Positions 17,199 through 26,493 are shown, counted from the first letter of the stretch. The stretch: DNA of 64,000 nt from Claveliimonas bilis (GCF_030296775.1 NZ_AP027742.1:1302001-1366000), one strand, 5' to 3'. The notes: generated by a model from the sequence alone, not told the origin. A program made the numbers and translations.

Positions 17199-18152
17199 AT
17201 GTGTAAAGTGACGGTTGTAATACCTAATTACAAAGGTGAAAAATATCTGCTTCCCTGTCTGGAGTCTGTGTATGAGATGACAGGGATACCAGTGCATGTC
17301 ATTGTTGTGGATAATGGATCCACAGACAGCTGTATTGAGAAAGCAAAAGAGCGTTATCCGCAGACGGAGTTTATCTGTTTTTCAAAGAACTACGGCTTTT
17401 GCCGTGCGGTCAATGCAGGGATTAAAGCAAGCCGCACGTCCTATGTCATCCTGTTGAATAATGATACCAAAGTAAAAGAAGGGTTTGTGGAAAATCTGCT
17501 TCACAGAATAGAAGAAAATGAGAGATGTTTTTCGGTGGAAGCGAAAATGCTGCAGTACCAGGATCAGGATAAAATGGACAGCGCCGGAACCTTTTACAAC
17601 GCGCTCGGCTGGGCTTTTGCCAGAGGACGGGACGGTAAGGCAAAGCAGTATGACAGGCCATGCAGCGTATTTGCCGCCTGTGCAGGCGCTGCCATATACC
17701 GACGGGATGTGTTTGAAAAAATCGGATATTTTGACGAAAGACATTTTGCTTATCTGGAAGACATAGATGTGGGATACCGGGCAAGGATATACGGCTATGT
17801 GAATCTCTATGAACCGTCAGCGGAAGTCATTCATGTAGGAAGCGCTTCCAGCGGTTCCCGGTACAATGTTTTTAAGACGAAGTATTCTTCCAGAAATAAT
17901 GTTTATTTGATTTATAAGAACATGCCTTTTTTGCAGATTCTTCTGAACAGTCCCTTCCTTTTGGCCGGGTTTGCGGTAAAAACGGTATTTTTCTTCCGGA
18001 AAGGTCTGGGAAAGGAATATGTAAAGGGGCTGCTTGCTGGTGTGAAAATCTGCCGGAAGGAAAATAAAGTGTCTTTTCAAAAGGGAAATTTGAAAAATTA
18101 TCTCGTAATACAGGCTGAATTGTGGAGAAATCTTTTTCGAAAGCGATCATAG
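17199..18152 (+). CDS. Family 2 glycosyltransferase, rhamnosyltransferase-like (WbbL type)
   Basis: The product is 317 aa. It has a GT-A domain with VTVVIPNYKGEKYL, VVDNGSTD, SKNYGFCRAVNAG and the metal-binding LLNNDTKV (about 87-94). The acceptor half has KMDSAGTFYNALGWAFARG, FAACAGAAIYRRDVF and FDERHFAYLEDIDVGYRAR. This layout is typical of dTDP-rhamnose transferases of the WbbL/RfbF kind. A hydrophobic stretch near the C-terminus (about 245-270) may attach it to the membrane. It starts 4 bp after the preceding gene's stop and probably uses the dTDP-rhamnose made by rfbABDC. Confidence 0.86.
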   Translation: MCKVTVVIPNYKGEKYLLPCLESVYEMTGIPVHVIVVDNGSTDSCIEKAKERYPQTEFICFSKNYGFCRAVNAGIKASRTSYVILLNNDTKVKEGFVENLLHRIEENERCFSVEAKMLQYQDQDKMDSAGTFYNALGWAFARGRDGKAKQYDRPCSVFAACAGAAIYRRDVFEKIGYFDERHFAYLEDIDVGYRARIYGYVNLYEPSAEVIHVGSASSGSRYNVFKTKYSSRNNVYLIYKNMPFLQILLNSPFLLAGFAVKTVFFFRKGLGKEYVKGLLAGVKICRKENKVSFQKGNLKNYLVIQAELWRNLFRKRS

Positions 18153-18190
18153 CGTGAATGAAGGTTAATGAAGTCTTAAGATAGTTTCCC

Positions 18191-18219
18191 TTGCCCTCGG
18201 CGAAAAAGTATTGTATCAT
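18191..18219 (+). promoter_or_regulatory. Sigma-A-type promoter of the first LCP gene
   Basis: TTGCCC (18191-18196), 17-bp spacer, TATCAT (18214-18219), about 80 bp before the ATG at 18299. The hairpin at 18237 would lie in the leader. Confidence 0.45.
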
Positions 18220-18236
18220 AATAAAAGTGTTTCTAT

Positions 18237-18265
18237 AGCGTTGGTATGTACTGACGCTTTTATTT
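18237..18265 (+). other. Leader hairpin AGCG...CGCT related to the one at 26497
   Basis: AGCGT pairs with ACGCT around GTATGTAC, then TTTTATTT. The outer sequence (AGCG, GGTAT, TACTGACGCTTT) recurs in the hairpin after glf. It could act as an attenuator for the LCP gene or be a copy of a small dispersed repeat. Confidence 0.4.
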
Positions 18266-18298
18266 AAGTAAAAATGTCTGTTACCATGGAGAAGATAG

Positions 18299-19423
18299 AT
18301 GCGAGAAGAGAAAAGAATAAAGAGAAGAGAAAAGGAACTGCAGAAAAGGAAGCGAAAGAGAAGAAGGAAAAGGCGTGTGGCGGTTCTTGTGATAGAGCTG
18401 GTTATTCTGTGTGTGCTTGGAGCAGTAGCCTTTGGTATGTTCAAACTGGATAAGTTGAATCATACGGTATTTAATGAAGACAGCATTTTGAATAATGGGG
18501 TTAACCAGGAAGGGTTTAAAAATATTGCACTGTTTGGAACAGACAACAGGGCAGGAGAGACATCCGGGGTAAGAAGTGACTGTATTATCGTGGCCAGTAT
18601 CAATACAAACACGAAGGAAGTAAAAATGCTTTCTGTGTATCGCGACACCATGCTTCAGCAGGCAGATGGTACATATGATAAAGCAAATTCTGCGTATGCT
18701 ACAGGCGGCGCTGAGGCGGCTATCAATATGCTGAATAAAAATCTGGACTTGGATATCACAGATTATGTTACAGTAAATTTCCTTGCATTGGCAGATGCGG
18801 TAGATTTATTGGGCGGAATTGAATTGGATCTTACAGAAGAGGAAGTTGTCCACATGAATAATTACTGCGTGGAAACTTCAGAAATTACCGGGAAAGATTA
18901 TGAAAGAATTGAGCCGGAGGTTGCTGGAACCTACCAGCTGAATGGGGTACAGGCAGTTTCCTATGCCCGGATCCGTTATACTGCCGGAGGAGATTTTGAG
19001 CGTACCTCCCGTCAGAGGCTTGTGATTGAAAAACTGGTGGAAAAAGCCAAAAGCGCCAATCTGGGAACTATCAATAAGGTGATCGATGCTGTTTTCCCGG
19101 AAATATCAACAAGTTTTTCTTCCACAGAGATCATAGGACTTGCGGCTGATGTTTTCAATTATGAGCTGGGAGAGAACGGCGGATTCCCGTTTACACCGGA
19201 GACTCCGGAATCCATTCCGGGATATTCGGGGTCCTATGTAGTGGCTGCAGGTTTGGCGGATAATGTAAGGCAGGCCCATGAGTTCCTTTTTGGTGATGAA
19301 GATTATGAACCGACAGAAGTTGTTCAGGGAATCAGCGATGAACTTTCTGAAATGACAGGGATATATCCGCAGGCAGATGAGGAGCAGACGGAGGATACAC
19401 AAAATGAAACCGGAAGTGAATAG
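18299..19423 (+). CDS. LCP (LytR-CpsA-Psr) family wall-polymer ligase
   Basis: LCP enzymes transfer lipid-pyrophosphate-linked polymers to peptidoglycan on the outer face of the membrane. The 374-aa product has a very basic cytoplasmic tail (residues 1-28), one transmembrane helix (about 29-49) and an extracellular LCP domain. That domain has NIALFGTDNRAGETSGVRSD, MLSVYRDTML, YDKANSAYATGG, VDLLGGIELDL and YARIRYTAGGDFERTSRQR, which carry the Asp and Arg residues that bind the pyrophosphate. The C-terminus is a short acidic tail. It overlaps the next glycosyltransferase by 20 bp. Confidence 0.93.
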   Translation: MREEKRIKRREKELQKRKRKRRRKRRVAVLVIELVILCVLGAVAFGMFKLDKLNHTVFNEDSILNNGVNQEGFKNIALFGTDNRAGETSGVRSDCIIVASINTNTKEVKMLSVYRDTMLQQADGTYDKANSAYATGGAEAAINMLNKNLDLDITDYVTVNFLALADAVDLLGGIELDLTEEEVVHMNNYCVETSEITGKDYERIEPEVAGTYQLNGVQAVSYARIRYTAGGDFERTSRQRLVIEKLVEKAKSANLGTINKVIDAVFPEISTSFSSTEIIGLAADVFNYELGENGGFPFTPETPESIPGYSGSYVVAAGLADNVRQAHEFLFGDEDYEPTEVVQGISDELSEMTGIYPQADEEQTEDTQNETGSE

Positions 19424-20342
19424 GCGGATCGTAGATGTGATTATACCAGTGTATAAACCGGAAAAAGATTTTTATAAGCTGGTGGAAAGACTGGAGAAAC
19501 AGACAGTTCCCATAAGGCATATCCACATTATGCACACGGTAGATGGTATGGATTTGTCAGAATTAGCCGGGAAGTATGAGAATCTTCTGCTTACAGAGAT
19601 ACGGCCGGAAAAGTTTGATCATGGCGGGACAAGAGATCAGGCTGCCCGTATGTCAGATGCGGATATTCTTGTGTTTTTTACACAGGATGCTCTGCCAAAG
19701 GGAAAAGATTTGATTGAAAATTTGATAAGGCCCCTTGAAAATGATAAGACGGCAGTCTCTTTTGCACGGCAGCTGCCAAGAGAGGATTGTGCTATTATTG
19801 AACGGTATGTAAGGAAATTTAATTATCCGGAGAAAAGCCGGATAAAGTCAGAAGAGGATCTGGAAGAACTGGGAATAAAAACCTTTTTTTCTTCGAATGT
19901 CTGTGCAGCTTACAACAGAAGAATTTATCTTGAGGTGGGCGGATTTGAAAAGCAGACTATTTTAAATGAGGATATGCTGTTTGCTGCCAGATGTATCAAA
20001 CAGGGTTACAGCGTGTCTTATACAGCAGAAGCAAAGGTGATCCATTCTCATAATTACACACATTTGCAACAGTTCAGGAGAAATTTTGATGTGGCAGTTT
20101 CACAGGCACAGCACCCGGAAATTTTCTGTGGGATAAAGTCGGAAAAAGAAGGGATACGGCTGGTAAAGAGTGGGGCAGTATATCTTCTAAGGACCGGCAG
20201 ACCGTTTAAAGTACTATCGCTGTTCTGGGGAAGCGCAGTAAAATATGCAGGATTTTTTATGGGGAAACATTACCGGAGCCTTCCTAAAAGGATGATTCTT
20301 TGCTGTACCATGTTTCCGGCATACTGGAAGCGGGTAATGTGA
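19404..20342 (+). CDS. Family 2 glycosyltransferase, rhamnosyltransferase-like
   Basis: The product is 312 aa from ATG 19404, which has GGAGG 9 bp upstream. The longer frame from 19377 has no ribosome site. The sequence VDVIIPVYKPEKDF, then EIRPEKFDHGGTRDQAA, DILVFFTQDALP (in place of the usual DxD), FARQLPREDC and FFSSNVCAAYNRRIY is characteristic of rhamnosyltransferases acting on dTDP-rhamnose. Its ribosome site lies inside the LCP gene it overlaps. Polymer assembly and wall attachment are thus encoded in one transcript. Confidence 0.87.
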   Translation: MKPEVNRRIVDVIIPVYKPEKDFYKLVERLEKQTVPIRHIHIMHTVDGMDLSELAGKYENLLLTEIRPEKFDHGGTRDQAARMSDADILVFFTQDALPKGKDLIENLIRPLENDKTAVSFARQLPREDCAIIERYVRKFNYPEKSRIKSEEDLEELGIKTFFSSNVCAAYNRRIYLEVGGFEKQTILNEDMLFAARCIKQGYSVSYTAEAKVIHSHNYTHLQQFRRNFDVAVSQAQHPEIFCGIKSEKEGIRLVKSGAVYLLRTGRPFKVLSLFWGSAVKYAGFFMGKHYRSLPKRMILCCTMFPAYWKRVM

Positions 20343-20360
20343 AAAAAGAGGGGTAAAATA

Positions 20361-20389
20361 TTGAAAAAAAGCATAAAGTAATGTATTAT
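20361..20389 (+). promoter_or_regulatory. Sigma-A-type promoter of the second LCP gene
   Basis: TTGAAA (20361-20366), 17-bp spacer, TATTAT (20384-20389), 57 bp before the chosen ATG. Confidence 0.65.
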
Positions 20390-20445
20390 GTTGTTTGAAA
20401 TGTTTGAAGCGCGGAAAGAAACTGTACCAAAGAAAGGATGTTACC

Positions 20446-21789
20446 ATGGCAGGTAGAGGGCGAAAAAGAGGCCGGCGTAAGCGCCACAGTTTTGCAGCGT
20501 GGTCGCTTGGGAAAAAAATAGGAGTCATTTTTGGCGGAGTTGCATTTGCGGTGCTTTCGACAGCGGCAGTGCTGCTGGCTGGAAAGATGAGTAAGATAGA
20601 AACAACCAAAATTGATACAGACAAGTTGAATATATCTTCAGAAGTGGAGCATGAGGAGGGATATACGAATATCGCTCTTTTTGGTCTGGATTCCAGAGAA
20701 AACAGCCTTGGAAAGGGAAATCGGAGCGATACGATTATGATCGCAAGTCTCAATAATGAAACAAAAGAGGTAAAACTGGTCTCCATATACCGGGATACGC
20801 TGCTCCAGCTGGATGACGGAAGTTATAATAAAGCAAATTCCGCTTACTCTTTTTATGGACCGGAAGGCGCGATTTCCATGATCAATAAAAATCTGGATAT
20901 GAATATTGAAAAGTATGTCACGGTCAATTTCAATGCACTGGTAGATGTGATCGATGCAGTGGGAGGACTGGACATAGAAATGACGGAAGAGGAAGTTGTC
21001 CATATGAACAATTATTGTGTGGAGACTTCTGAAGTAACGGGTAAAAGCTACACAAAAATCGAGCCTGAGGTTGCGGGAACCTATCATTTAAATGGGGTGC
21101 AGGCTGTTTCTTACTCCAGAATCCGTTATACAGCCGGTGGAGATTTTGAACGGGCATCCAGACAGCGGCACGTGCTGGAACTGATTGCCAATGAAGCGCA
21201 GTCTATGAGCCTTGGAACCATTAATAAGATCATTGATGAAGTTTTTCCACAGATTTCCACTAATTTTACTTTGACAGAAATGGTAAGCTATGCGAAAGAC
21301 TTTGCGAAATATACACTGGGAGACTCTTTGGGCTTTCCGTCAAAGAATACGACAGATATGCTGAATGAAGTGGGAAGCGTTGTCATTCCGGATACGCTTT
21401 CGACAAATGTGCAGGAGGTTCATCAATTTTTGTTTGGCAATGATGGATATACAGTCTCCAGTACGGTTCAGGATATCGAATATGGAATTTCAGAGAGGGC
21501 GTCCAGCTCATCCTATGACAGTTCCGGAGAGACCTGGGAAGATGACAGCGGAGAGACTTATGATGACAGTTATGATACGGGATATGACTCTTCCTATTAT
21601 GATGATGGAACGGATGATTCCAGCTGGGATAGCAGTGGAACTGGAGACGGCGGATATACAGATACGGGGACATCGGATGGATGGACCGATTCCGGCACTG
21701 ATTCCGGAACCGATTACGGAGATGGATCAACTGACGGAGGATATGTAGACGACAGCGGAGGCGGCAGCGAATATTCTGGTACGGAATAA
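20446..21789 (+). CDS. LCP family wall-polymer ligase with a low-complexity C-terminal tail
   Basis: The product is 447 aa from ATG 20446, which has AAAGGATG 5-7 bp upstream. An ATG at 20395 lengthens the frame, but the promoter and ribosome site favour the shorter form. A basic N-terminus (GRGRKRGRRKRHS) is followed by a transmembrane helix (about 22-43) and an LCP domain. Landmarks are NIALFGLDSRENS, VSIYRDTLLQ, VDAVGGLDIEM and YSRIRYTAGGDFERASRQR. From about residue 358 the protein becomes a ~90-residue tail rich in Ser, Asp, Gly, Thr and Tyr, with repeats such as DSGTDSGTDYGD. It is a close paralogue of the LCP gene at 18299, which lacks this tail. Confidence 0.92.
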   Translation: MAGRGRKRGRRKRHSFAAWSLGKKIGVIFGGVAFAVLSTAAVLLAGKMSKIETTKIDTDKLNISSEVEHEEGYTNIALFGLDSRENSLGKGNRSDTIMIASLNNETKEVKLVSIYRDTLLQLDDGSYNKANSAYSFYGPEGAISMINKNLDMNIEKYVTVNFNALVDVIDAVGGLDIEMTEEEVVHMNNYCVETSEVTGKSYTKIEPEVAGTYHLNGVQAVSYSRIRYTAGGDFERASRQRHVLELIANEAQSMSLGTINKIIDEVFPQISTNFTLTEMVSYAKDFAKYTLGDSLGFPSKNTTDMLNEVGSVVIPDTLSTNVQEVHQFLFGNDGYTVSSTVQDIEYGISERASSSSYDSSGETWEDDSGETYDDSYDTGYDSSYYDDGTDDSSWDSSGTGDGGYTDTGTSDGWTDSGTDSGTDYGDGSTDGGYVDDSGGGSEYSGTE

Positions 21790-21813
21790 ATAATGCATAA
21801 GAGAGGTAATGGT

Positions 21814-23391
21814 ATGAAATTGGTAAAAAAAATGACGGCAGTTATCATAGCGCTGTGTATGACTGTTATGGTTCTGCCTTTCAGCGTAAATGCAGCTGAA
21901 CCGCAGCTTCGATTTTCAGATCCTACTACTACACAGGGGGCGACTTTTGATGTGGAGGCGACCTTCTATGCAGATGCAGGAATCGGTGATGTCAATGCAA
22001 CTCTGACCTATGATGCGGCGGCATTGAAATTTATCAGCGGAGATGGAGCAACAGCCAGCAACGGACAAATCCAGCTGACCGGAAACGGCGGCGGAAGTAC
22101 AGAGATGAAATGGACGCTTCAGTTCCAGGCACTGGCAGTTCAGACTACAAGCATCACGATTGCTTCAGTAAGCGCTTCTTCTACTGATGGGACATCGTTC
22201 CAGGTGGCACAGGGGAGCTCCACTATCACAATTGGCGAAGGGGATCCTTCTCTGATCGACAGCACAGATTCTTCAGGAGAAACAGGTGCTGCATCCGGCG
22301 TTCAGGTAGATGTTGACGGGCAGACATACAGCGTGGTGGACTTTTCTGATATTTTAATCCCTACGGGATTTACCAAGACAGAAATGACCTTTGAAGGGCA
22401 GACCTGTCCGGCAGCGTTGCAGGAGAGCAGCGGGAAATATGCGGTTTATCTTTCCGATTCGGAGGGAGAAGAGAATTTCTTTCTCTATGACCCGGACGGA
22501 GGAACCTTCTCTCCTTTTGAACAGATTGAGGTTTCACAGGACAGATATATTATTCCTCTGACAGAGGAGGTTGGAAGTCAGCTGCCAAGCAATCTTCAGG
22601 AAACGACTTTTACAGTCAATGGCAAAGATTTTCCGGCATGGCAGAATGTAGATTCGACGGACTATTATGTATTATATGCACTGAACAGTGACGGGGAGAA
22701 AGGCTTCTATCAGTATGATTCCATAGATGACACTTATCAGAGATATACCCCGGATACCTCCTCACAGGAAGAGGAGAACGAATCTTCTTCTCTGCTGGGG
22801 GGACTGATCGATACATTACGGGATAATCTGGACAGATTCCTTGTGGGGACCTGGGTATTATTCCTAATCTTCCTCATTATTATCATTATACTTGCAATCA
22901 AGCTTCGGCATCGTAATCTGGAACTTGACGATCTCTATGATGAGTATGATATTGATGTAGATGAAGAGGAAGATAAGAAGGCCTCGAAAAAAGCTGCAAA
23001 AGATAAGAAGGCTCCGGCAGCGAAAAAGGAAAAAGCGTCAAAAGCTAAGGCGGCAGTAATGGAAGACGATGATTTCGACGATGACTTTGACGATTATGAT
23101 GACGGCTTTGAATATGAAGATGACGACTTTGATGATTACGAAGACGACGGAGAAGATTTTGAAGAGGATGATTTCTCGGCCAATGATGATTTCGAAGATT
23201 TTGAAGAAGACGATGATGATGTTTTCCGCGTACAGTCCCGTGAGTCGGTTGAAGACGATATAGATGACCTTGATGCTCTTCTGGAGGCAAGAGTTCGTGA
23301 GCCGGCTAAAAGACCGCCGCGTACGCCAAAGAAGAGAAGTCATGCTGAGGAAGACGATACCTTTAAAATGGATATTATCGATCTTGATTAA
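21814..23391 (+). CDS. Secreted/membrane protein with cohesin-like domain, TM helix and acidic cytoplasmic tail
   Basis: The product is 525 aa from ATG 21814 (GAGAGG 8 bp upstream). Residues 1-28 form a signal peptide ending near VNAAEP. Residues ~30-140 resemble a cohesin-type beta-sandwich (LRFSDPTTTQGATFDVEATF, VNATLTYDAAALKFISGDG, TIASVSASSTDG). A mid region of ~170 residues carries repeated FYQYD-type segments. One transmembrane helix (TWVLFLIFLIIIIILAIKL, about 346-364) follows. The tail of ~160 residues is first Lys/Ala-rich, then almost wholly Asp/Glu with Phe/Tyr (about 412-478). There is no dockerin or cellulosome gene nearby. A strong terminator follows. Confidence 0.8.
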   Translation: MKLVKKMTAVIIALCMTVMVLPFSVNAAEPQLRFSDPTTTQGATFDVEATFYADAGIGDVNATLTYDAAALKFISGDGATASNGQIQLTGNGGGSTEMKWTLQFQALAVQTTSITIASVSASSTDGTSFQVAQGSSTITIGEGDPSLIDSTDSSGETGAASGVQVDVDGQTYSVVDFSDILIPTGFTKTEMTFEGQTCPAALQESSGKYAVYLSDSEGEENFFLYDPDGGTFSPFEQIEVSQDRYIIPLTEEVGSQLPSNLQETTFTVNGKDFPAWQNVDSTDYYVLYALNSDGEKGFYQYDSIDDTYQRYTPDTSSQEEENESSSLLGGLIDTLRDNLDRFLVGTWVLFLIFLIIIIILAIKLRHRNLELDDLYDEYDIDVDEEEDKKASKKAAKDKKAPAAKKEKASKAKAAVMEDDDFDDDFDDYDDGFEYEDDDFDDYEDDGEDFEEDDFSANDDFEDFEEDDDDVFRVQSRESVEDDIDDLDALLEARVREPAKRPPRTPKKRSHAEEDDTFKMDIIDLD

Positions 23392-23403
23392 AAGAAGAAA
23401 AAA

Positions 23404-23436
23404 GGGAAGGTGCAGTTGCTGCAGCTTCCTTTTTTC
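23404..23436 (+). terminator. Rho-independent terminator before glmS
   Basis: GGAAGGTGCAG pairs with CTGCAGCTTCC with one G-G mismatch over a short loop, followed by TTTTTT. Confidence 0.88.
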
Positions 23437-23461
23437 TCGTCTAATAGGAAATTTCTTTGTC

Positions 23462-23490
23462 TTTACATGCAGATGCAAATTTGATACAAT
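23462..23490 (+). promoter_or_regulatory. Sigma-A-type promoter of glmS
   Basis: TTTACA (23462-23467), 17-bp spacer, TACAAT (23485-23490). The expected leader is only about 55 nt, too short to hold a glmS ribozyme. Confidence 0.7.
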
Positions 23491-23551
23491 ACAATTTGAT
23501 AGTGCAAAAAAAACGGATGTTTGTACAAAGAGAAAGTAAAGGAGATAAATT

Positions 23552-25378
23552 ATGTGTGGAATAGTTGGATATATTGGAAAGCTACAGGCAGCACCTATTC
23601 TCTTGGATGGTTTGGAAAAGCTGGAATACCGAGGATATGACTCTGCCGGGATTGCGGTCTATGACGGAAAGGAAATCAACATGCTGAAAGCTCAGGGACG
23701 CCTGAAGGTGTTGAATGAGATCAGCCATGGGGGAGAGAAACTTCCCGGAACCCTTGGAATCGGGCATACGCGCTGGGCCACTCATGGGGCTCCGTCCGAT
23801 ATCAATGCGCATCCACATTTTAATGCAGATAAAAGTATCGTTGTTGTTCACAACGGAATTATTGAAAATTATTTGAAATTAAAGAAAAAACTGGAAAAAA
23901 AGGGATATAAATTTGTCTCTGAAACGGATACTGAGATTATAGCACATCTTCTGGACTATTATTATGACGGGAATCCTCTCCGGGCGATTACAAAAGTTAT
24001 GCATCGTATGGAAGGATCTTATGCACTGGGAATTATTTTCAGCGACCATCCGGAAGAATTGTATGCGGTGCGTAAAGACAGCCCTTTGATCGTAGGTCAT
24101 ACAGATGGAGGAAGCATTATTGCGTCTGATGTACCTGCAGTACTGAAATACACGAGAGATGTTGTATTTATAGAAAATGAAGAGATCGTGCGGCTGACAG
24201 AAGAAAGCATGGAGTTTTTCAATGTAGATGAGGAACCTATTGAGAAGACGGCAACTCATATTGACTGGGATGTGAATGCGGCAGAAAAAGGCGGATATGA
24301 GCACTTTATGCTGAAAGAAATGTATGAGCAGCCAAAAGCGATCATGGATACATTTTCACCCAGACTTAAAAACGGAAATATTGTGATCGAAGAGCTGGGA
24401 ATGTCAGAGGAAGATATCAGAAGTATCCGCAAGATTATGATTGTGGCCTGCGGAAGCGCTTACCATACGGGTATGACAAGCAAGTATGTCTTTGAAGGTT
24501 TGGCAAGGATACCGGTAGAAGTAGATCTGGCTTCTGAATTTAGATACAGAAATCCAATCCTGGATGAAGGAACGCTTCTCATTGTAGTGAGTCAGTCGGG
24601 TGAGACAGCAGATACTCTTGCGGCTCTTCGGGAAGCAAAAGATAAAGGTGTCAGAGTTCTTGGAATTGTCAACGTAGTGGGAAGCTCTATTGCAAGGGAG
24701 GCAGATAATGTAATGTATACATGGGCCGGACCGGAAATAGCGGTCGCTACTACAAAGGCTTATTCTGCACAGTTGATATCTTTGTATCTGCTTGCAATGA
24801 AGTTTGCTCATGTCAGAGGAGAATTAAGCGACAAAGGTCTGGCAGATATGATAGAAGAGCTGAAGGAGCTGCCGACACAGGTGGAGATGCTTCTCAATAA
24901 CAAAAACAAAATACAGAAGTTTGCAAACCGTTACCTTGCAGCCAAGAGCATTTTCTTTATCGGAAGAGGAATCGATTATGCAATTTCCCTGGAAGGGTCT
25001 CTGAAGCTGAAGGAGGTTTCCTATATTCATTCAGAAGCGTATGCGGCCGGAGAACTGAAGCACGGAACCATTTCTCTGATCGAAGAAGGTACTCTGGTAT
25101 GTTCTGTCCTTACACAGGAAGAGTTGTACAAAAAGACGATCAGCAATATGGTAGAAGTAAAGACAAGAGGAGCATTTGTGATGGCGGTCACAAATGTGGA
25201 CAATACGGAAGTGGAAAAGGCAGCAGATTATGTGATCTATCTTCCGAAAACCAATAAATATTTTACCAACTCCCTGGCAATCATTCCTCTGCAGCTTTTC
25301 GGATACTATGTTGCCGTAGGCAGAGGATGCGATGTGGATAAACCGAGAAATCTGGCAAAATCTGTCACTGTAGAATAA
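23552..25378 (+). CDS. glmS: Glutamine-fructose-6-phosphate aminotransferase (isomerizing)
   Basis: It makes glucosamine-6-phosphate from fructose-6-phosphate and glutamine, the entry point to UDP-GlcNAc for peptidoglycan and surface polymers. The 608 aa are standard. The N-terminal MCGIVGYIG exposes the catalytic Cys after Met removal. RWATHG and HNGIIENY belong to the glutaminase domain, CGSAYHTG, SQSGETADTL and TTKAYSAQL to the two SIS domains, and the protein ends in KSVTVE. AGGAGAT lies before the ATG. The product also feeds wecB in this window. Confidence 0.97.
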   Translation: MCGIVGYIGKLQAAPILLDGLEKLEYRGYDSAGIAVYDGKEINMLKAQGRLKVLNEISHGGEKLPGTLGIGHTRWATHGAPSDINAHPHFNADKSIVVVHNGIIENYLKLKKKLEKKGYKFVSETDTEIIAHLLDYYYDGNPLRAITKVMHRMEGSYALGIIFSDHPEELYAVRKDSPLIVGHTDGGSIIASDVPAVLKYTRDVVFIENEEIVRLTEESMEFFNVDEEPIEKTATHIDWDVNAAEKGGYEHFMLKEMYEQPKAIMDTFSPRLKNGNIVIEELGMSEEDIRSIRKIMIVACGSAYHTGMTSKYVFEGLARIPVEVDLASEFRYRNPILDEGTLLIVVSQSGETADTLAALREAKDKGVRVLGIVNVVGSSIAREADNVMYTWAGPEIAVATTKAYSAQLISLYLLAMKFAHVRGELSDKGLADMIEELKELPTQVEMLLNNKNKIQKFANRYLAAKSIFFIGRGIDYAISLEGSLKLKEVSYIHSEAYAAGELKHGTISLIEEGTLVCSVLTQEELYKKTISNMVEVKTRGAFVMAVTNVDNTEVEKAADYVIYLPKTNKYFTNSLAIIPLQLFGYYVAVGRGCDVDKPRNLAKSVTVE

Positions 25379-25392
25379 AAGGAGCTGAAAAG

Positions 25393-26493
25393 ATGAAATA
25401 TGACTATCTGATAGTGGGAGCGGGACTGTTTGGAGCAGTATTTGCCCACGAGGCGGGGAAAAAAGGGAAAAAGTGCCTGGTGGTGGATCGGAGAAATCAT
25501 ATTGGGGGAAATATTTATACAGAAGAAATAGAAGGTATCCAGGTTCATCGGTATGGGGCCCATATTTTCCATACTTCAAACAAGGAAGTGTGGGAGTATG
25601 TGAACCGGTTCGCAGAATTTAATCATTATATCAATTCGCCTATTGCTGTTTATAAAGATGAACTGTATAATCTTCCTTTTAATATGAACACTTTCAGTAA
25701 GATGTGGAATATAAAAACCCCCGCAGAGGCGAAGGAGATCATTGACAGGCAGATTGCAGATCTTGGAATTACAGAGCCGGCCAATTTGGAAGAACAGGCG
25801 CTGTCTCTTGTGGGGCGTGATGTTTATGAGAAACTGATAAAAGGGTACACAGAAAAACAATGGGGACGAAAGTGTACAGAACTTCCGGCCTTTATTATCC
25901 GCCGTCTGCCCCTTCGTTTTACGTATGACAATAACTATTTTAACGATCGGTATCAGGGAATCCCCATCGGCGGCTATACCGCGATTATTAAGAAGCTTCT
26001 GGAACAGGCAGATGTAAAACTTGGGACCGATTATCTGAAGGAGCGGGAAACATACAAAGATATGGCGGACCGTATTGTTTTTACCGGTATGATAGATGAA
26101 TATTTTGATTATATACTGGGAGCGTTGGAATACAGGAGCGTCCGTTTTGAGACAGAGGTTTTGGACTGCCCTAACTACCAGGGCAATGCGGTGGTAAATT
26201 ATACGGAAAGAGAAGTTCCCTATACAAGAATCATCGAGCATAAACATTTTGAGTTCGGCACTTCGGATAAGACTGTGATTTCCAGAGAATATTCATCAGA
26301 ATGGAAGGTGGGGGACGAGCCTTATTATCCGGTCAATGATGAGCGGAACAGCAGTCTGTATGAGAAATATAAGGAGCTGGCGGAAAAAGAGAAACGAGTA
26401 GTTTTTGGCGGTCGGCTGGGCGCTTACAAGTACTATGATATGGATAAAGTGATTCTGGCAGCGCTTGAATTAGCTGAAAAAGAATTGAATTAG
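25393..26493 (+). CDS. glf: UDP-galactopyranose mutase
   Basis: This flavoenzyme converts UDP-galactopyranose to UDP-galactofuranose. The 366 aa are typical. The FAD-binding YLIVGAGLFGAVFAHEA is at residues 5-21, followed by VVDRRNHIGGN, VHRYGAHIFHT, YTEKQWGRKCTELP, FNDRYQGIPIGGY and, near the C-terminus, FGGRLGAYKYYDMD. It starts 14 bp after glmS. Its presence suggests that the surface polymer made here contains galactofuranose, although no Galf transferase is identified in the window. Confidence 0.96.
   Translation: MKYDYLIVGAGLFGAVFAHEAGKKGKKCLVVDRRNHIGGNIYTEEIEGIQVHRYGAHIFHTSNKEVWEYVNRFAEFNHYINSPIAVYKDELYNLPFNMNTFSKMWNIKTPAEAKEIIDRQIADLGITEPANLEEQALSLVGRDVYEKLIKGYTEKQWGRKCTELPAFIIRRLPLRFTYDNNYFNDRYQGIPIGGYTAIIKKLLEQADVKLGTDYLKERETYKDMADRIVFTGMIDEYFDYILGALEYRSVRFETEVLDCPNYQGNAVVNYTEREVPYTRIIEHKHFEFGTSDKTVISREYSSEWKVGDEPYYPVNDERNSSLYEKYKELAEKEKRVVFGGRLGAYKYYDMDKVILAALELAEKELN

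Noticed and set aside
23045-23290. His/Asn-rich minus-strand frame opposite the acidic tail
   Set aside because: It is the complement of the GAT/GAA-rich Asp/Glu region and has no independent support.
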